DNA of 64,000 bases from Cyrtodaria siliqua (GCA_037043455.1 JAWPHD010001821.1:58501-122500), one strand, 5' to 3'. Counted from the first letter of the stretch, positions 11,399 to 24,849 are shown. Notes: generated by a model from the letters alone, not told the origin. Numbers and translations are program-made.

Positions 11399-13310
11399 TT
11401 TTGTCTCGCCTTTTCGAAGAAAAAAAGAGACATAGGTGTTGCTTTACCGCGGTGGCGGCCGTAGCGGCGGTGGCAGCGGTGGCGCAAAGGAAAGGGCAGA
11501 TAACTTAGTAATTTTTAGGTTCAAGTTTTGCGTTTAGGTCATTTTCTCACAAACTGTATGCACTAGACCTTTCAAACTTTGCTTATAGTTGTATCATTGG
11601 TGGTACATCGCAACGTGACAAAGCAAATGTGGAAGTGACCTTGACCCTCCAAGCAAAGGGCAGATAACTTACTAATTTTTAGGTTCAACTTTTGCGTTTA
11701 GGTCACTTTCTCACAAACTGTATGCACTAGACCTTTCAAACTTTGCTTATAGTTGTATCTTATGTGGTACCTGGCAACGTGACAAAGCAAATGTGGAAGT
11801 GACCTTGACCGTCCAAGCAAAGGGCAGATAACTTAATAATTTTTAGGTTCAACTTTTGCGTTTAGGTCACTTTTTTCACAAACTGTATGCACTAGACCTT
11901 TAAAATTGTACTTATAGTTGTATCTTGAGTGTTACATCACAACGTGATAAAGCAGATGTGGAAGTGACCTTGACCTCCAAGCAAGGGCAGATAACCTTAT
12001 ATTTTTACCTTCAACTTTGGTGTTTAGGTCACTTTTTCACAAACTGTATGCACTAGACCTTTCAAACTTTTCTTATAGTTGTATCTTGGGTGGTACATCG
12101 CAACGTGACAAAGCAAATGTGGAAGTGACCTTGACCCTCCAAGCAAAGGGCAGATAACTTAATAATTTTTAGGTTCAACTTTTGCGTTTAGGTCACTTTT
12201 TCACAAACTGTATGCACTAGACCTTTAAAATTTTGATTATAGCTGTATCTTGAGTGGTACATAGCAATGTGACAAGGCAAATGTGGAAGTGACCTTGACC
12301 CTCCAAGCAAAGGGCAGATAACCTTATAATTTTTATCTTCAAATTAATTAATTTTTTTGAATTTTTTTTTTTGAATTGTTTATTACATTATTTTTGGTGT
12401 TAACGCCATGTTAGCAGGAAGCATTGCTATGATTTCTAGTTGTGCCTATTGTGTTTTTTTTCGATTCGTTGATTTTTGATGGAGTTACAGCCCCTTGACA
12501 TTTTTACTTTTAAAATTCTTGTCGGCGCTACTCCTCCTAAAGGCCTTGTTGGATTTCGACGAAACTTGGCAGGAAGCATCGGTTAGATGTCTAGTTGTGC
12601 ATATTGCGCTTTTGTTCCAGTTCGCTGAGTTACGGCACTTCGACATTTCTTTGTTGGCGCTACTCCTCCTAAACGGCTTGTTGGATTTCTACAAAATTTG
12701 GCAGGAAGCCTCAGTATGATGTCTAGTTATGCAAAGCGTGGAATATCAATAAAATCTTGGACAAGTTTGAAAACCAGTTAGATATTGTTAGTAACGACAG
12801 GTTATGGCCTTTGATTTGTTGAAAAATGCTATATTGTATTTTCCTTTGTTAAATCTGTAGTTACTTCATGTTTTATCTGATCTATACCATATTTGTTTAG
12901 AATGTTAATATAACCCCCCACCCATTTTATAAGAAGAAGTGGGACAAATTAAAAAATACCCATGCCAGACTAGACACAGCAGACTTAATGCCCATGATTA
13001 CCAGGTGAGCGATCTAAGGCCATCCTATCCCAGTTGTTTTTGCAATGTTTTAAAAAAAAAATGATGGGAATTTTATGTCGACAACCCTTGATATAAGAGC
13101 AGTTTTAGCAAGTAGAGCATCCACAGGCCCTCTTGGGCCTCTTGTTTTTAATAGAATGCACTTAGATGTCATCTCAGCAAAAGCAACTGGCAAACTCCGT
13201 TGTTTTTAGTTACTAAAATGTTTACAAACTTTCATTTAAGCACCATTGACGTTTTTATTTTTACGTCCAGCCCCCATTGGGCGAGACATGTGAATCCACG
13301 GATTTCTTGT
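11399..13310 (+). mobile_element. Family E tandem-repeat element (GTCTCGCC ends), inserted in the family D array
   Basis: The left end GTCTCGCC at 11403 (with the hairpin partner AGAGAC) is inverse to GGGCGAGAC at 13279-13287. About five 180-bp units (11480-12345) carry AAAGGGCAGATAACTTA, AACTGTATGCACTAGACCTT and GACCTTGACCCTCCAAGCAA. 12360-12725 holds a second repeat (GGCGCTACTCCTCCTAAA). 12750-13145 is family A-like, ending in CCCTCTTGGGCCTCTTGTTT. Flanking sequence on both sides is family D. Confidence 0.75.
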
Positions 13311-13864
13311 TATGAAAACTATAAGCGATATTGATATGGGTCTTTTCTAAGATGATCAGCATGACATGGTGTTGATCCTTGTAGAAAATCATTTTGATTC
13401 AACGTTAAACATGGCTGCCAGTAGTCTTCTTTGTTTACGAGAGTTATACAGTAAAGAAAGTTGTAGCGACTACTTCTCTGAAACTACTTTACAGGTTTTC
13501 TTGAAACTTCACAGGAATGTTGCACTTAATGTCTAGTTGAACCTAGCAAAATATCATGTCTGCCGAAAATTCAAGGTGGCCGCCACGGCTAAAAATAGAT
13601 TAAAAAAACACAAGTTTGTAGCCTACTTCTTGAAAACTATAAGTGATATTGATATGGGACTTTTTCTAAAATGATCAGCATGACGTGATGTTGGTCCTGG
13701 TTAGTTCAACATTAAACATGGCTGCCAGTGGCCATCTTTGTTTACATAGAATTATATAGTAAAGACCGGATAGTGACTACTCCTCTGAAACTACTCGACA
13801 GATTTTCATGAAACTTCACAGGAATGTTGATCAAGCCTCTTTCAAGGTCATTTACCTCTTGTTT
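13311..13864 (+). repeat. Family D tandem array, right part
   Basis: Resumes mid-unit with GAAAACTATAAGCGATATTG and ends TTCAAGGTCATTTACCTCTT GTT, the same 3' terminus as the array ending at 24333. Confidence 0.8.
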
Positions 13865-15320
13865 AAAATGCTAAATGCAGAAACGAAACTAAATGGAGAA
13901 GCACGATTACACATTTACTTTAATTTTTACTGATTCAAAATGAGAATAATTTTATTTATTGTGTAGCACAAACTTCAAATAATTCATGTTGATAAAAAAC
14001 AGACTGTATATCTTTATATAGTGTTATGTATGTTACATTTTTGAAACTAACATAAACTTGGAAGAAAGCAGAATACCGGTAATCATCATGTGCACCACAA
14101 AATAATGTCAACAAAAAAAACCATTCTTAAATATGATCACATAAACCTGTCGTCGACTCGTGATATAAATCGCATGGCTAGATACATGTACCATGCGTAA
14201 TTTAATCTTGAGAGATGTTGCGATTGGTAAACGCTGAAAGAACGCAAATGCATTTTCTCCATTTGTGCATTTAAACGCACACATTATGTTGCGTTCGTTC
14301 CGTGCATTTAAATGAAGGCACATTCGTTTATAAACGCTGAATGAATGCATCCAAGAATACAAATAATTTGCTTGCATTTTTAAAAAATACATTTAACAAA
14401 TGAAATGAGAACGGAATGCATTTTTGGGGTACTTGAACGCAACTGGGTCTGTACACCCTTAATAAATAATTATCAAAATCGGATGATAAACATAGAAGAT
14501 ATGATCATTTGAAAGTTCTGCTGAAATGGATATGGAAGCCACCATGTTGAGATCTATGACATCACAGTTCTAAAGTACAATATGTGGAATATTTATAAAT
14601 ATTTAAATTTACTGATTTACATGAAAAAAATATATGCAAAATATTTATATTTAATGTCAGTGACCAGTAAAGGATTTTGCATTCATTTGCAGTGATTTTC
14701 TTTACTTTAAATGATTGATATTTGTCAACATTCCAAATATGGTAATTTGGAACCATGACATCATAGTTCTCAAAATGGTAGCTCTTTTATCTGTTTTAGA
14801 ACAACCTTCAAATTGTCACATCCTATATGTTTATCATCCGATTTTGATAATTCTTTCACCTTTTTCCAAGTTGTTCAGAACACTCAATAATAGTTTATAA
14901 TAACTCTAAATATACATTCAGTGACTTGGTAAACACCGTTAAAGGGACACACGACAATCTTGAATTATTTATTAAGCATCCAAATTATTTCTTAGATTTA
15001 TTAATCCAATATCATTTTGACTTTAAAACTGCTTGCATATAGTTCAATACAATTTTATTTTTTTAAATTGTTTATGGTTATTCTACTACAGGTTTTAATA
15101 TATTACTGATGCAATGTATTCTCCAATTAGCAATATGTAAAACTAATTTGCTTTGAACTATTTACATAATTATTAATACTGATTTTAAAAACATGCATAT
15201 GAAGTAGCAAAACTAACAGGGTGCCGCGGGTTATAATAAAAGACACAAATGTAATAACTGGTCATATGATTCGTATCAGTTGACTATTTTCAATATTAGA
15301 GCTACCAATACATTTGAACT
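13865..15320. other. Intron sequence, no gene
   Basis: AT-rich. 14218-14440 has AACGC/GCGTT-rich words resembling 10380-10528. Inverted words around ATCCGATTTTGATAATT (14473-14487 and 14836-14852) suggest another decayed TIR element. Confidence 0.4.
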
Positions 15321-15879
15321 ATTGTTTGGTGCACTTGTTTCAGCCAAAGTCTTTTTTGACTTTTCAGACAAAATTCATCTAGTACCTAAATAAGTTGTAT
15401 ATCAGTGACACAGACATTTTTAGTGGTAAGTAAAAATGCCTTAGTTTTCAAAATCAGTTGAGAAATAAAAATTTCTTGCGTTTTTGATGGGTCATTTTCA
15501 ATGCAAAATTCTGGTGCATGAAAAAATTGATATATTTTTTTTAAAATTGTTATCCAAAAATGGTTTTAAATTGTTGGATTTTAGTAAATTAAGACACCCT
15601 GAAAGTTTTATAGCATAAAATGAAGCCTTAAACTGAAGTTATTTGAAATTTCTTAATTTTCTGCTGTCCCATCAACAAGAAATTTACATAGGAAAAGCCT
15701 CATCAAAAAATCATTTTGGTTGTAAAATATTTATTTCTCAGCCGATTTTCAAAAGTAAAGTAGTTTTATTTACCACTAAAATTCTAGTTCTAATGATATA
15801 TAACTGATTTATGTATTATTTAAATTGCTAAAGTTACTGCAGAAAAAAACCTTTGGCTGAATCAAGCTCCCCAGACAAT
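15321..15879. mobile_element. MITE with about 130-bp TIRs, copy 1
   Basis: The left end ATTGTTTGGTGCACTTGTTT then CAGCCAAAG is inverse to the right end CTTTGGCTGAATCAAGCTCC then CCAGACAAT. The arms continue with TTTTAGTGGTAAGTAAAAAT and GAGAAATAAAAATTT, matched inverted near 15730-15785. The core includes AAATTAAGACACCCTGAA. Confidence 0.82.
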
Positions 15880-16452
15880 AATCTTACTGATCTGTGATCT
15901 AAAGAGTACTTTGTTTCTTAACCCTTAGCCCCCTATGAATGTATAATGGACTGTCCTTTCTTTAAATTTAGACTATCCCATATATGTTACAAAGGGGTGT
16001 TTAGAAATGACTGATGAGCAACCGGACATTGTAAACCCTGATCAGCGGCTGATCTGGGTGTACAATGGATGCAAAGGATATTGTAGTCGCCCTTAGCAGT
16101 CTAAGGGTTAATTACAGTCATTCCTACTTTAACGCATCATTTGCCACACACTTGTGTCTTTCACATCCACATTTAAGAAAATGCTGATGCCTGTGGCAGT
16201 GTTATGAAGCATGACTCTAACATACCCTCTTCCAAGCCCAGTCAACATTGTAGACATTTTAGGGATGGACCTAAAGGCATGCACTTGCTCTGTCATACAT
16301 AAATACAACACATTTTACAAGAAGAACAACTTTTGGTATTAGAAAGTTAATGCAACCTAAACATAGTATTTCCAGATTTTCCAAGCAAATATTTTTCCTC
16401 TTTCAGCAAATGAAACTATTTCATTACATCTGGCAAGAATGTGAAAAGCAAC

Positions 16453-17014
16453 TATTGTTCAGGGCACTTGTTTCAGCCAAAGGTTTTTCTGCAGTAGCTT
16501 GAGCAATTTAAATAATACATACATCAATTATCTATCATTACAACTGGTATTTTTAATGGTAAATAAAAATACCTAGTTTTTAAAATCAATTGAGAAATAA
16601 ATATTTTACAGCCCAAATGAATTTTTGAGGAGTTGCCATGTAAATTCCTTGTTGGTGGGGCAGCAGAAAATTAAAAAAAAAAGTCAATTATAATTAGTCT
16701 TCATATTTTACTATAAAATGTTCAGGGTGTCTTAATTTACAAATATGCAACAATTTAAAACCGTTTTTGGATAAAATTTTATAAAAAAAATACTCTTCGA
16801 AGTATATGCAGTAGAATTTTGCATTGAAAATGTGCTATCAAAAACATTTTTTTGCAAGACAAATTTTTATTTCTCAACCGATTTTGAAAACTAAGGTATT
16901 TTTATTTGCCAATAAAAATGTCTGTTTCACTGATATACAACTTACTCAGTTTAAAGTTGAATTTTGTGAGAAAATTAAAAAAAAAACTTGGCTGAAACAA
17001 GCGCCCCAAACAGT
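16453..17014. mobile_element. MITE with about 130-bp TIRs, copy 2 (opposite orientation)
   Basis: Same family as 15321-15879: the ends are GGCACTTGTTTCAGCCAAAG and CTTGGCTGAAACAAGCGCCC. The core matches copy 1 only after reverse complementing (TTCAGGGTGTCTTAATTT here against AAATTAAGACACCCTGAA there). The two copies are about 1.1 kb apart start to start. Confidence 0.82.
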
Positions 17015-17800
17015 AGGCGGCTTTATTGGACCTAACGATTAAGCCATACAATGTGCAACGAAGCACCTAAATTGATAACCTACCATTGCTCATCTAACTG
17101 TATTTACTATTTAGTGTAACATTTCTATAAAATATTCTATAACATCTATGTCTACTATATAAATCATTAAGTTTAGTGAAATATTGATTGGCATAATCTG
17201 CCACATGCAATACATGCATTGTATCAACCTCTTCGTGAATGGATGGAGATCAGTCTGCATCCTACTCTCTTTATCCGATAAACAACACATCTTCGTCTGT
17301 GTTTCATTGAATGTGTGTAGTATAAATATATATATATACTATCGCAGCCGATTGCTCAGCCAGGTAACCAGAGCTCTGCTTTGTTTTGCATTATGGCTGT
17401 CATGCTGTCAGATATAATTATGAATGATGTATACCCTACTTAACTTTCTTCAGGTGACATTCAGCAATGTGTAAAAGTATTTGCCAAACAAACTAACTAA
17501 ATGTTTTGCAAGCATAATAAGGGATTTTAAGGCAGCTCGTAGTCTGATTAAAATCCAGATAAGTTTTCCAGAGCAAGAAAGGGCTGGTGAGACACTCTAA
17601 TTTGTTGTTAATCCTACCTGATATGATACATATACATGCGAGAAGAGAAAGCAATTGATAGAATATGTTGTAAGTTGGTGATCACTAGGGAAAGAAAACA
17701 TGTTCTGGTGTAGCTGTTTCAAGAGCGACTTGGATATGTTGTCTGTAAGCTCAGTTACCACAACCTGTCATGCTTTGCATTATTTACCTATTTGTTGAGC
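17015..17800. other. Intron sequence, no gene
   Basis: A short TA run lies near 17325-17340. Nothing else was recognised. Confidence 0.4.
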
Positions 17801-18690
17801 AGTTATTAGTCCCCTACCGGTCCGTCTGTCATCTTTCTGTCCGGACCGTAACTTTGTCATGCATCGTGGGATTTTGAAATAATTTGGCACAAATGTTCAC
17901 CATAATGAGATGGCGTGTCACGCGCAAGACGCAGGTCCGTAGCTCAAAGGTCAAGGTCACAGTTGGAGGTTAAAGGTCAGAAATAGGCTTGTCCAGGCTG
18001 TAAAAGTTACAGAAATAGGCTTGTCCGGGATGCAACTTTTTTTACAAACGGATTTTCATGAAACTTCACAGGAATGTTGCTCTTGATGTCTAGTTGATCC
18101 TAGCAGAAGTTCAGGTTGGCAGGAAATTCAAGATGGCCGCCACTGCTAAAAATAGATTTAAAAAATGCGACTTTGTGGCGTCTACTTCTCAAAAACCGTA
18201 AGTGATATTGAATTGGAACCTTTACCAAAATGACTGGTTTGAAATGTACTTGGTCCTAACCAAGGTTCATTTCAATTTGATGTCAGACATGGCCGCCAGC
18301 GCTTTGTTAACAGTTATATAGGAAAAATTTGTAGTGACTACTCCTCTGAAACAACAATGGATGTTCATGAAACTTCACAGGAATGTTGCTCTTGATGTCT
18401 AGTTGATCCTAGCAAAAAATCAGGTTGGTCATAAATTCAACATGGCCGCCACGGCTAAAAATAGATTTTAAAAATACGATTTTGTAGTGACTACTTCTCA
18501 AAAACTATAAGTGATATTGATTTGGAACCTTTACGAAAATGACTGCCACGACATATAGTTGCATGGTCCCAACCAAGGTTCCTTTTGATTGGATGTCAAA
18601 GATGGCCACCAGCAGCCATCTTTGTTTACATAGAGTTATATAGGAAAAACTTGTAGCGACTACTTCTCTGAAACTACTTGATGGGCAATA
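17801..18690 (+). repeat. Family D units with another repeat head
   Basis: 17805-18000 opens with TTATTAGTCCCCTACCGGTC and CAAAGGTCAAGGTCACAG. 18030-18690 is family D (TTCACAGGAATGTTGCTCTT, AAGATGGCCGCCACTGC). Confidence 0.7.
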
Positions 18691-18899
18691 CTCATTGTTA
18701 GGTATGCCTTGCTTGCACTCTCAGTGAAATAATTGTAAGCCAGGCATATCATAATTATGATAATCATTTGATGGGCATTCCCTGATACATGTGTTTATTT
18801 CAGAAAGGAATCTGCAGTGTCAGTCTAAAGTCTTCAAAGTAGACTCCGATAGTTTTCCCCGGCTTTCACAAAGTGAAGTGGGGGCCATAACGTTGCATC

Positions 18900-19190
18900 G
18901 CATAACAATAATAATAATAATATTCTTTATTTCCTCCATATAGGAGATTCACAATTTTTGTCCTGTCCCATCTCGTCGTGTAACCCTTTTTTTATTACTA
19001 GCATTTCTCCAACAGTTTTGAATGGGTTGTTCCCAAACTTCATATACTCATAACAACTGATGACCTTATGTCCCTCTACATCCCCCTTGGTTGATTGCCT
19101 AATTTATTACAGAATTATGGCCTTTGGAATGAAAAAGCGGCAGTATTCATCACCTTCAGTGATAGTTCTAGATTTATGCCTCCATTTCCA
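18900..19190 (+). repeat. Repeat fragment with a family C-like 3' end
   Basis: An AATAATAATAATATTC run is followed by text ending CATCACCTTCAGTGATAGTT CTAG, like the end of the element at 8690. Confidence 0.5.
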
Positions 19191-19984
19191 ATATCAAGGC
19201 TTCATCGCGAAATGACATGATGATCTTCACATTGGGTTTCAAGCCAATTCCATTGTTTCTGCTTGGCTTCTATATAGTTTCAACAGAAATAACCCGTTAG
19301 CATAAAATGTCTTTTCATTTGGGTTTTGTTTACTTGTTTTGTCTTGTGAATATGGGTTACAAAGAATGTATTTTAGGGTTTTATAAATATTTTTTATAAA
19401 TTTTTATAATGAACTGACAAGACAATTAGTTTAGTACCCTTCAGAAATTGTAGAGGCTGGGAAAAACGTAGAGTCAATCTGAAGTGAAATTTGATTGAAA
19501 CGTGTAAATCTCTTAACCCTTTAACCATAGGGCAACTCTAAATCACTCTTTATATTAATATTGACAAAAAAATACTATGTCAAGAAAACTGAATGAACAA
19601 CTTCAACATTTAAATTACTTCCTAACAAAAGCTATTAAATAAATTACACGTTTTACTATTTTTAACATGTTTTGGCGGCCATTTTGAAAACGATAGCCAT
19701 TTTGAACTTAACATATACCCATATTATCTGTCATGACCCTTTGTCTATCATTTTTCAAAATATATTGTGATTGCCATAATATATTGTGTTAAAACCTAAT
19801 GCATATGGGTTTATTTGAATAATTATTATGTATTTGGTGGCCATTTTGAAAATGGCAATCATTTGGAAAAAAATATGTGAGTACATAGACAAATCTTTTT
19901 TAGAATGGTATTTTCTAGCTATGTGCAAAGTTAGGTGCTTTTGTTAAACGTGCACAATTTGTTCACCAATCTGCGCCACTATAT

Positions 19985-20790
19985 AGGAGAATCTTAAAAA
20001 AAGTGTCTTCTCTGAAACTGTAAGAGATAGAGGTCTAATATTTTACATGTAGCATAAGCATAATGATGGTCCTTTACCAATTTTGTTCACATGGTGTCCA
20101 AGGGTTCAATCTTTTGGCCCCGTTCCAGGAGTCATATGTTTTACATAAACTTTTATAGGGAAAAACTTAGAAAATCTTCTTTTCCAAATCCACAAGACGT
20201 ATATATATATATATATATACATATATAATTGTCCTTTACCAAGTGTGTTCAAATGGTTTGGCCCAACCTTACTTTACATAGATTTATATTGAAAAATCTT
20301 AAGCAAGTCTTCTAGAGGTCTAATATTTTGCATGCATGATATCTTTATAATTCCCTGCCAATTTTGTTGTTGTTTGCCTGTAGCCTATGATCCTGTACCA
20401 AGTTTGTTCAGATGGTGACCTTTGGAACAGATTTGGCTAAGCCCCACATGGTCCTCTGAAACAACATGGCACCGGGTTCTTGTATATTGCATGTATCATG
20501 CACATTAGTCCTCTACTATATTTTTTGAAGTGGTGACTCCGGGGTCACCATCTGGCTCTGCCCCCGGGGTCACAATTTTACCTAGAGTTATATAGGAAAG
20601 GTTTTAATTCAAAAAACCTTCTCTGAAACTGAAAGCTAGGGTTTGAATATTTTTCATGTAGAGTAAGCTTGTGGTTCACTACCAAGTTTATTTAGATGTT
20701 GATGCCTGTGTCAAATTTGGCCCTACCCTTGTCTCACATGTTTTACATAGACTTCTAGATGGAACAAATGTAAACCAAATATCCAAGTTT
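19985..20790 (+). repeat. Family B repeat array with a (TA)n run
   Basis: About five units contain 'TTCTCTGAAACTG.AAGAG', ACCAAGTTTGTTCA.ATGG and CCCCGGGGTCA. A TA microsatellite lies at about 20199-20228. Confidence 0.65.
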
Positions 20791-21003
20791 GTCTGATAAC
20801 TTATTAATGTACAATATGTATAACCAGGTGTGTATTATGTTGACCTGTTTTACTTATTGTAATGGATTAAATAAAACAATTCCAACTATTGAGTCAGGAC
20901 TAGTAAATTCATGCTTCATGTATAATGTCTTTACTGCCTGAAAATGTATTCAGGTGTATTAAAAAATAATATCACGTTTGACTAGTATTTCCATTTTTTT
21001 CAG

Positions 21004-21171
21004 TGTGAACTTCACTCTGCAGTTTGTTGTTCCAAGTGGTTTAACGTTAAATATAACACAAATCAGTTTGCTTGCACATAGTAATACAACAGTTGCCACT
21101 GGGATGCTTAATTACGGTCTTCTTCCAAATCCAGTCATTGGTGGAATATTACCGACAAAAGCAATCAAGAG
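21004..21171 (+). CDS. Plexin-like exon B: end of one IPT domain and start of the next
   Basis: A pyrimidine-rich tract and CAG precede 21004; the donor is AG|GTAAGG. The first base completes the serine codon left open by exon A. Fifty-five whole codons follow, including VNFTLQFVVPSGL and NPVIGGILPTKAI, the usual inter-domain step between IPT repeats (PNP.I..I.P). Three N-glycosylation sequons (NFT, NIT, NTT) fit an extracellular location. It ends in phase 2 with AG, completed by the next exon. The intron before it is 11.7 kb. Confidence 0.88.
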
Positions 21172-21489
21172 GTAAGGATCTTTGATAGTAGTAATCTCCT
21201 GTAGATGAAAATATTACAGCTGAGTAATAAAAGATTGATTTGATATAGTATGGACCAGGTTTAAATAAATCTATTATTGGATTATAGCAAGATGGTAGCT
21301 TATGACAGGTGGGCACTTGAAACAGGAGGTAGTACGACCAGGTTTGACTGTACTTAGCTGTGTAAATAGTATGCTTAATCAATAGTCAGCTTGTCTGCAA
21401 AGCGAGTTTGTGTTCTTGACTCGGCCATTTATAAGTAGTTAAAGGTTACCTTTTATCTAATGTATAACATTTTAATTATAAGTCCCTTA

Positions 21490-22200
21490 CTGGTATTCAG
21501 TCCATATCTGTTGCAAATATGTCAAATATCAAAACAAAGGCCACGTTTATGGTCAAATTATACAAAGAGTTGGCAGAGTTACGTGCCTTTTATATTTTCA
21601 ACTATAAGTGGTTTCCGCTCATTTTAAAGAAAACAATGAATATGTCTAGTATCAAAATACAGGTCAAATTAGATTATGGTTTAATTCTAGAAAATATTGG
21701 CATAGTGATGGGCCTTTTATACTTCCATCCCACATTGGTTTTCACTCTTTTTAAAGAAAGGAATATGAGAGATTCAGTCCATATTTGTTTTGAATATGTC
21801 CAGTCTATAAAAGTAAATACCGAGTTCAATAATTTGGTCACAATCTATTGGCAGAGTTATGGGCTATTTGTACTTTCAACAATATGACATATAAGAGATG
21901 TGATTTCCGCTCTTTTGAAGACCTTACGAGATACTCTGTCAACGTTTGATGAGAATATGTTATAAAATTAAAATACAGGTCAAATTGGAGTATGGTCTAA
22001 TTCTAGAATATATTGGCACAGCTGTTGTTGATCTTTTATACTTTTGTCCCACAATGAGTTAAGGTATTCAGTCTGGCTGTTTGGTATCAAATATATGTCA
22101 GTTTTGATTCTGTTGATTTCGAAAAAAATGATGGCAGTGTTATGGCCCTTTATACTTTTACTATATGACATGTAAGATAAATGGTTTTCGATCATTTTGA
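21490..22200 (+). repeat. Tandem repeat, about 145-bp unit
   Basis: The GAGTTACGTGCCTTTTATA / TTCCGCTCATTTTAAAGAAA theme recurs near 21568, 21704, 21854, 22020 and 22136. Open frames across it (for example 21519-21887) follow the repeat and have no protein signature. Confidence 0.6.
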
Positions 22201-22231
22201 AGGAAACTGTTTAAATTATTCATCTATTTTT

Positions 22232-24333
22232 AGCTCTACTGATCAGAGATCAGCAGAGCTTATGTCGTGGTGCGTCGTCCGTCCGTCTTTCCGTCCATCT
22301 GTCCGTCTGTCCGTCCGTTAACTTTTATTTGTAGCGACTACTCCTCTGAATCTACTGGATGGATATTCATAAAACTTTACAAAAATTTTGCCCATGAAGT
22401 CTGGTTGATCCTAGCAAAAATTCATGTTGATGTGAAATCCAAGATGGCCGCCAAAGCTAAAAATAGATTTTTTAAATACAAGTTTGTAGCGACTACTTCT
22501 TGAAAACTATAAGTGATATTGATATGGGACTTTTTCTAAAATGATCAACATGACATGATGTTGGTCCTTGTCGAAAATCGTTTTGATTTGACGTTAAACA
22601 TGGCTGCCAGCGGCCATCTTTGTTTACATAGAGTTATATAATGAAAACTTGTAGCGACTACTCCTCTGAAACTACTTGACGGATTTTCATGAAACTTCAC
22701 AGGAATGTTGCTCTTGATGTCTAATTGATCCTAGCAAAATTTCAGGTCGGCCGGAAATTCAAGATGGCCGCCACGGCTAAAAATAAATTTTCAAAATACA
22801 AGTTTGTAGCGACTACTTCTTGAAAACTATAAGTGATATTGATATGGGACTTTCTCTAAAATGATCAGCATGACATGATGGTTATCCGAGTCGAACATTA
22901 TTTTGATTAAACATTAAACATGGCTGCCAGTGGCCATCTTTGTTTACATAGAGTTATATAATGAAAACTTGTAGCGACTACTCCTCTGAAACTACTTGAC
23001 GGATTTTCATGAAACTTCACAAAAATGTTGATATGGGACTTTTTCTAAAATGATCAGCATGACATGATGTTGGTCCTTATCAAAAATTGTTTTGATTCGA
23101 CGTTAAACGTGGCTGCCAGCGGACATCTTTGTTTACATAAGAGTCATATAGTAAAAACTTGTAGCGACTACTCCTCTAAAACTACTTGGCAGATTTTCAT
23201 GAAACTTTACAGGAATGTTGCTCTTAATGTCTAATTGATCCTAGCAAAATTTCAGATCGGCCAGAAATTAAATGGCTGCCACAGTTAAAAATAGATTTTT
23301 AAAAAATAAGTTTGTAGCGACTACGTCTTGAAAACTATAAGTGATATTGATATGGGACTTTTTCTAAAATAATCAGCATGACATGATGGTTATCCGAGTC
23401 GAACATTATTTTGATTCAACATTAAACATGGCTGCCAGTGGCCATCTTTGTTTACATAGAGTTATATAATGAAAACTTGTAGCGACTACTCCTCTGAAAC
23501 TACTTGACGGATTTTCATGAAACTTCACAGAAATGTTGCTCTTGATGTCTAATTGATCCTAGCAAATTTCAGGTCGGCCGGAAATTCAAGATGGCCGCCA
23601 TGGCTAAAAATAGATTTTCATGCAAGTTTGTAGCGACTACTTCTTGAAAACTATAAGTGATATTGATATGGGACTTTTTCTAAAATGATCAACATGACAT
23701 GATGTTGGTCCTTATCAAAAATCGTTTTGATTCGACGTTAAACGTGGCTCCCAGCGGCCATCTTTGTTTACATAGAGTTATATAGTAAAAACTTGTAGCG
23801 ACTACTCCTCTGAAACTACTTGGCAGATTTTCATGAAACTTTACAGGAATGTTGCTCTTAATGTCTAATTGATCCTAGCAAAATTTCAGATCGGCCAGAA
23901 ATTCAAGATGGCTGCCACAGTTAAAAATAGATTTTAAAAAAATAAGTTTGTAGCGACTACTTCTTGAAAACTATAAGAGATATTGATATGGGACTTTTTC
24001 TAAAATGATCAGCATGACATGATGGTTATCCGAGTCGAACATTATTTTGATTCAATGTTAAACATGGCTGTCAGTGGCCATCTTTGTTTACATAGAGTTA
24101 TATAATGAAAACTTGTAGCGACTACCCCTCTGAAACTACTTGACGGATTTTCATGAAACTTCACAGGAATGTTGCTCTTGATGTCTAAATGATCCTAGCA
24201 AAATTTCAGGTCGGCCGGAAATTCAAGATGGCCACCACAGCTAAAAATAAATTTTCAAAAAAACAAGTTTGTAGCGACTACTTCCTGAAATCAAAATCAA
24301 TCAGTAGAGCTTCAAGGTCATTGACCTCTTGTT
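22232..24333 (+). repeat. Family D tandem array, longest copy (about 6.5 units of about 320 bp)
   Basis: The head AGCTCTACTGATCAGAGATC AGCAGAGCTTATG is a hairpin. CTCCTCTGAAACTACTTGAC recurs at about 22661, 22981, 23171 (short unit), 23489, 23815 and 24125. The tail is TTCAAGGTCATTGACCTCTT GTT. It lies in the intron between exons B and C. Confidence 0.88.
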
Positions 24334-24589
24334 ATGTTAAGGTGACTGACATGTAAATACTGGTCGAGTGCCAATATGGCTTTGAAAATAAAAAATGGCA
24401 GGATTAATATTATGGCCCTTAATAAAACCTATGTTCTTGTATATAATTACTTTTTTATATACCCGTTTTCGGGCATTTGTTTATTTACATATATAGTTTA
24501 TATTACTACCATATCATCCCTTATTTTTTAATAGTTTTATCTTGATATATTTACATTAATTTTTAATTAATCCTTCATTTCTTCATCTT

Positions 24590-24662
24590 TCGTCAGTTTT
24601 TACGCACAATATGACCTATTTGTGTGTCGGCGTGCCGTAAAACACCATTCATTCATTCATAC
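24590..24662 (+). repeat. SINE-like 3' end with (ATTC)n tail
   Basis: GTGTGTCGGCGTGCCGTAAA ACACC is followed by four ATTC units. A related end, GTTGGTGCGCCTTAAAACCC then CAGTTCAATTC, lies near 30770. Confidence 0.55.
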
Positions 24663-24849
24663 TTTTAAAACAAACAGATTTTGGTTTCAGTAACTTGCTC
24701 CTGCTAATACCAAACGTATTGCTGCAAACAAAAGTGCTTGCCAGTTGGGGACTTATATTGCTATAAATAGTCCTCATGCGTTTATTGTTCACTTTCCAAC
24801 TAACACTAGTATTTCAAATCCCACTGGGAGCTCGACTTGTAAGTGAGGA

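Noticed and set aside
21519..21887. 122-codon + strand frame
   Set aside because: It follows the 145-bp tandem repeat at 21490-22200, with no conserved motif or splice support.
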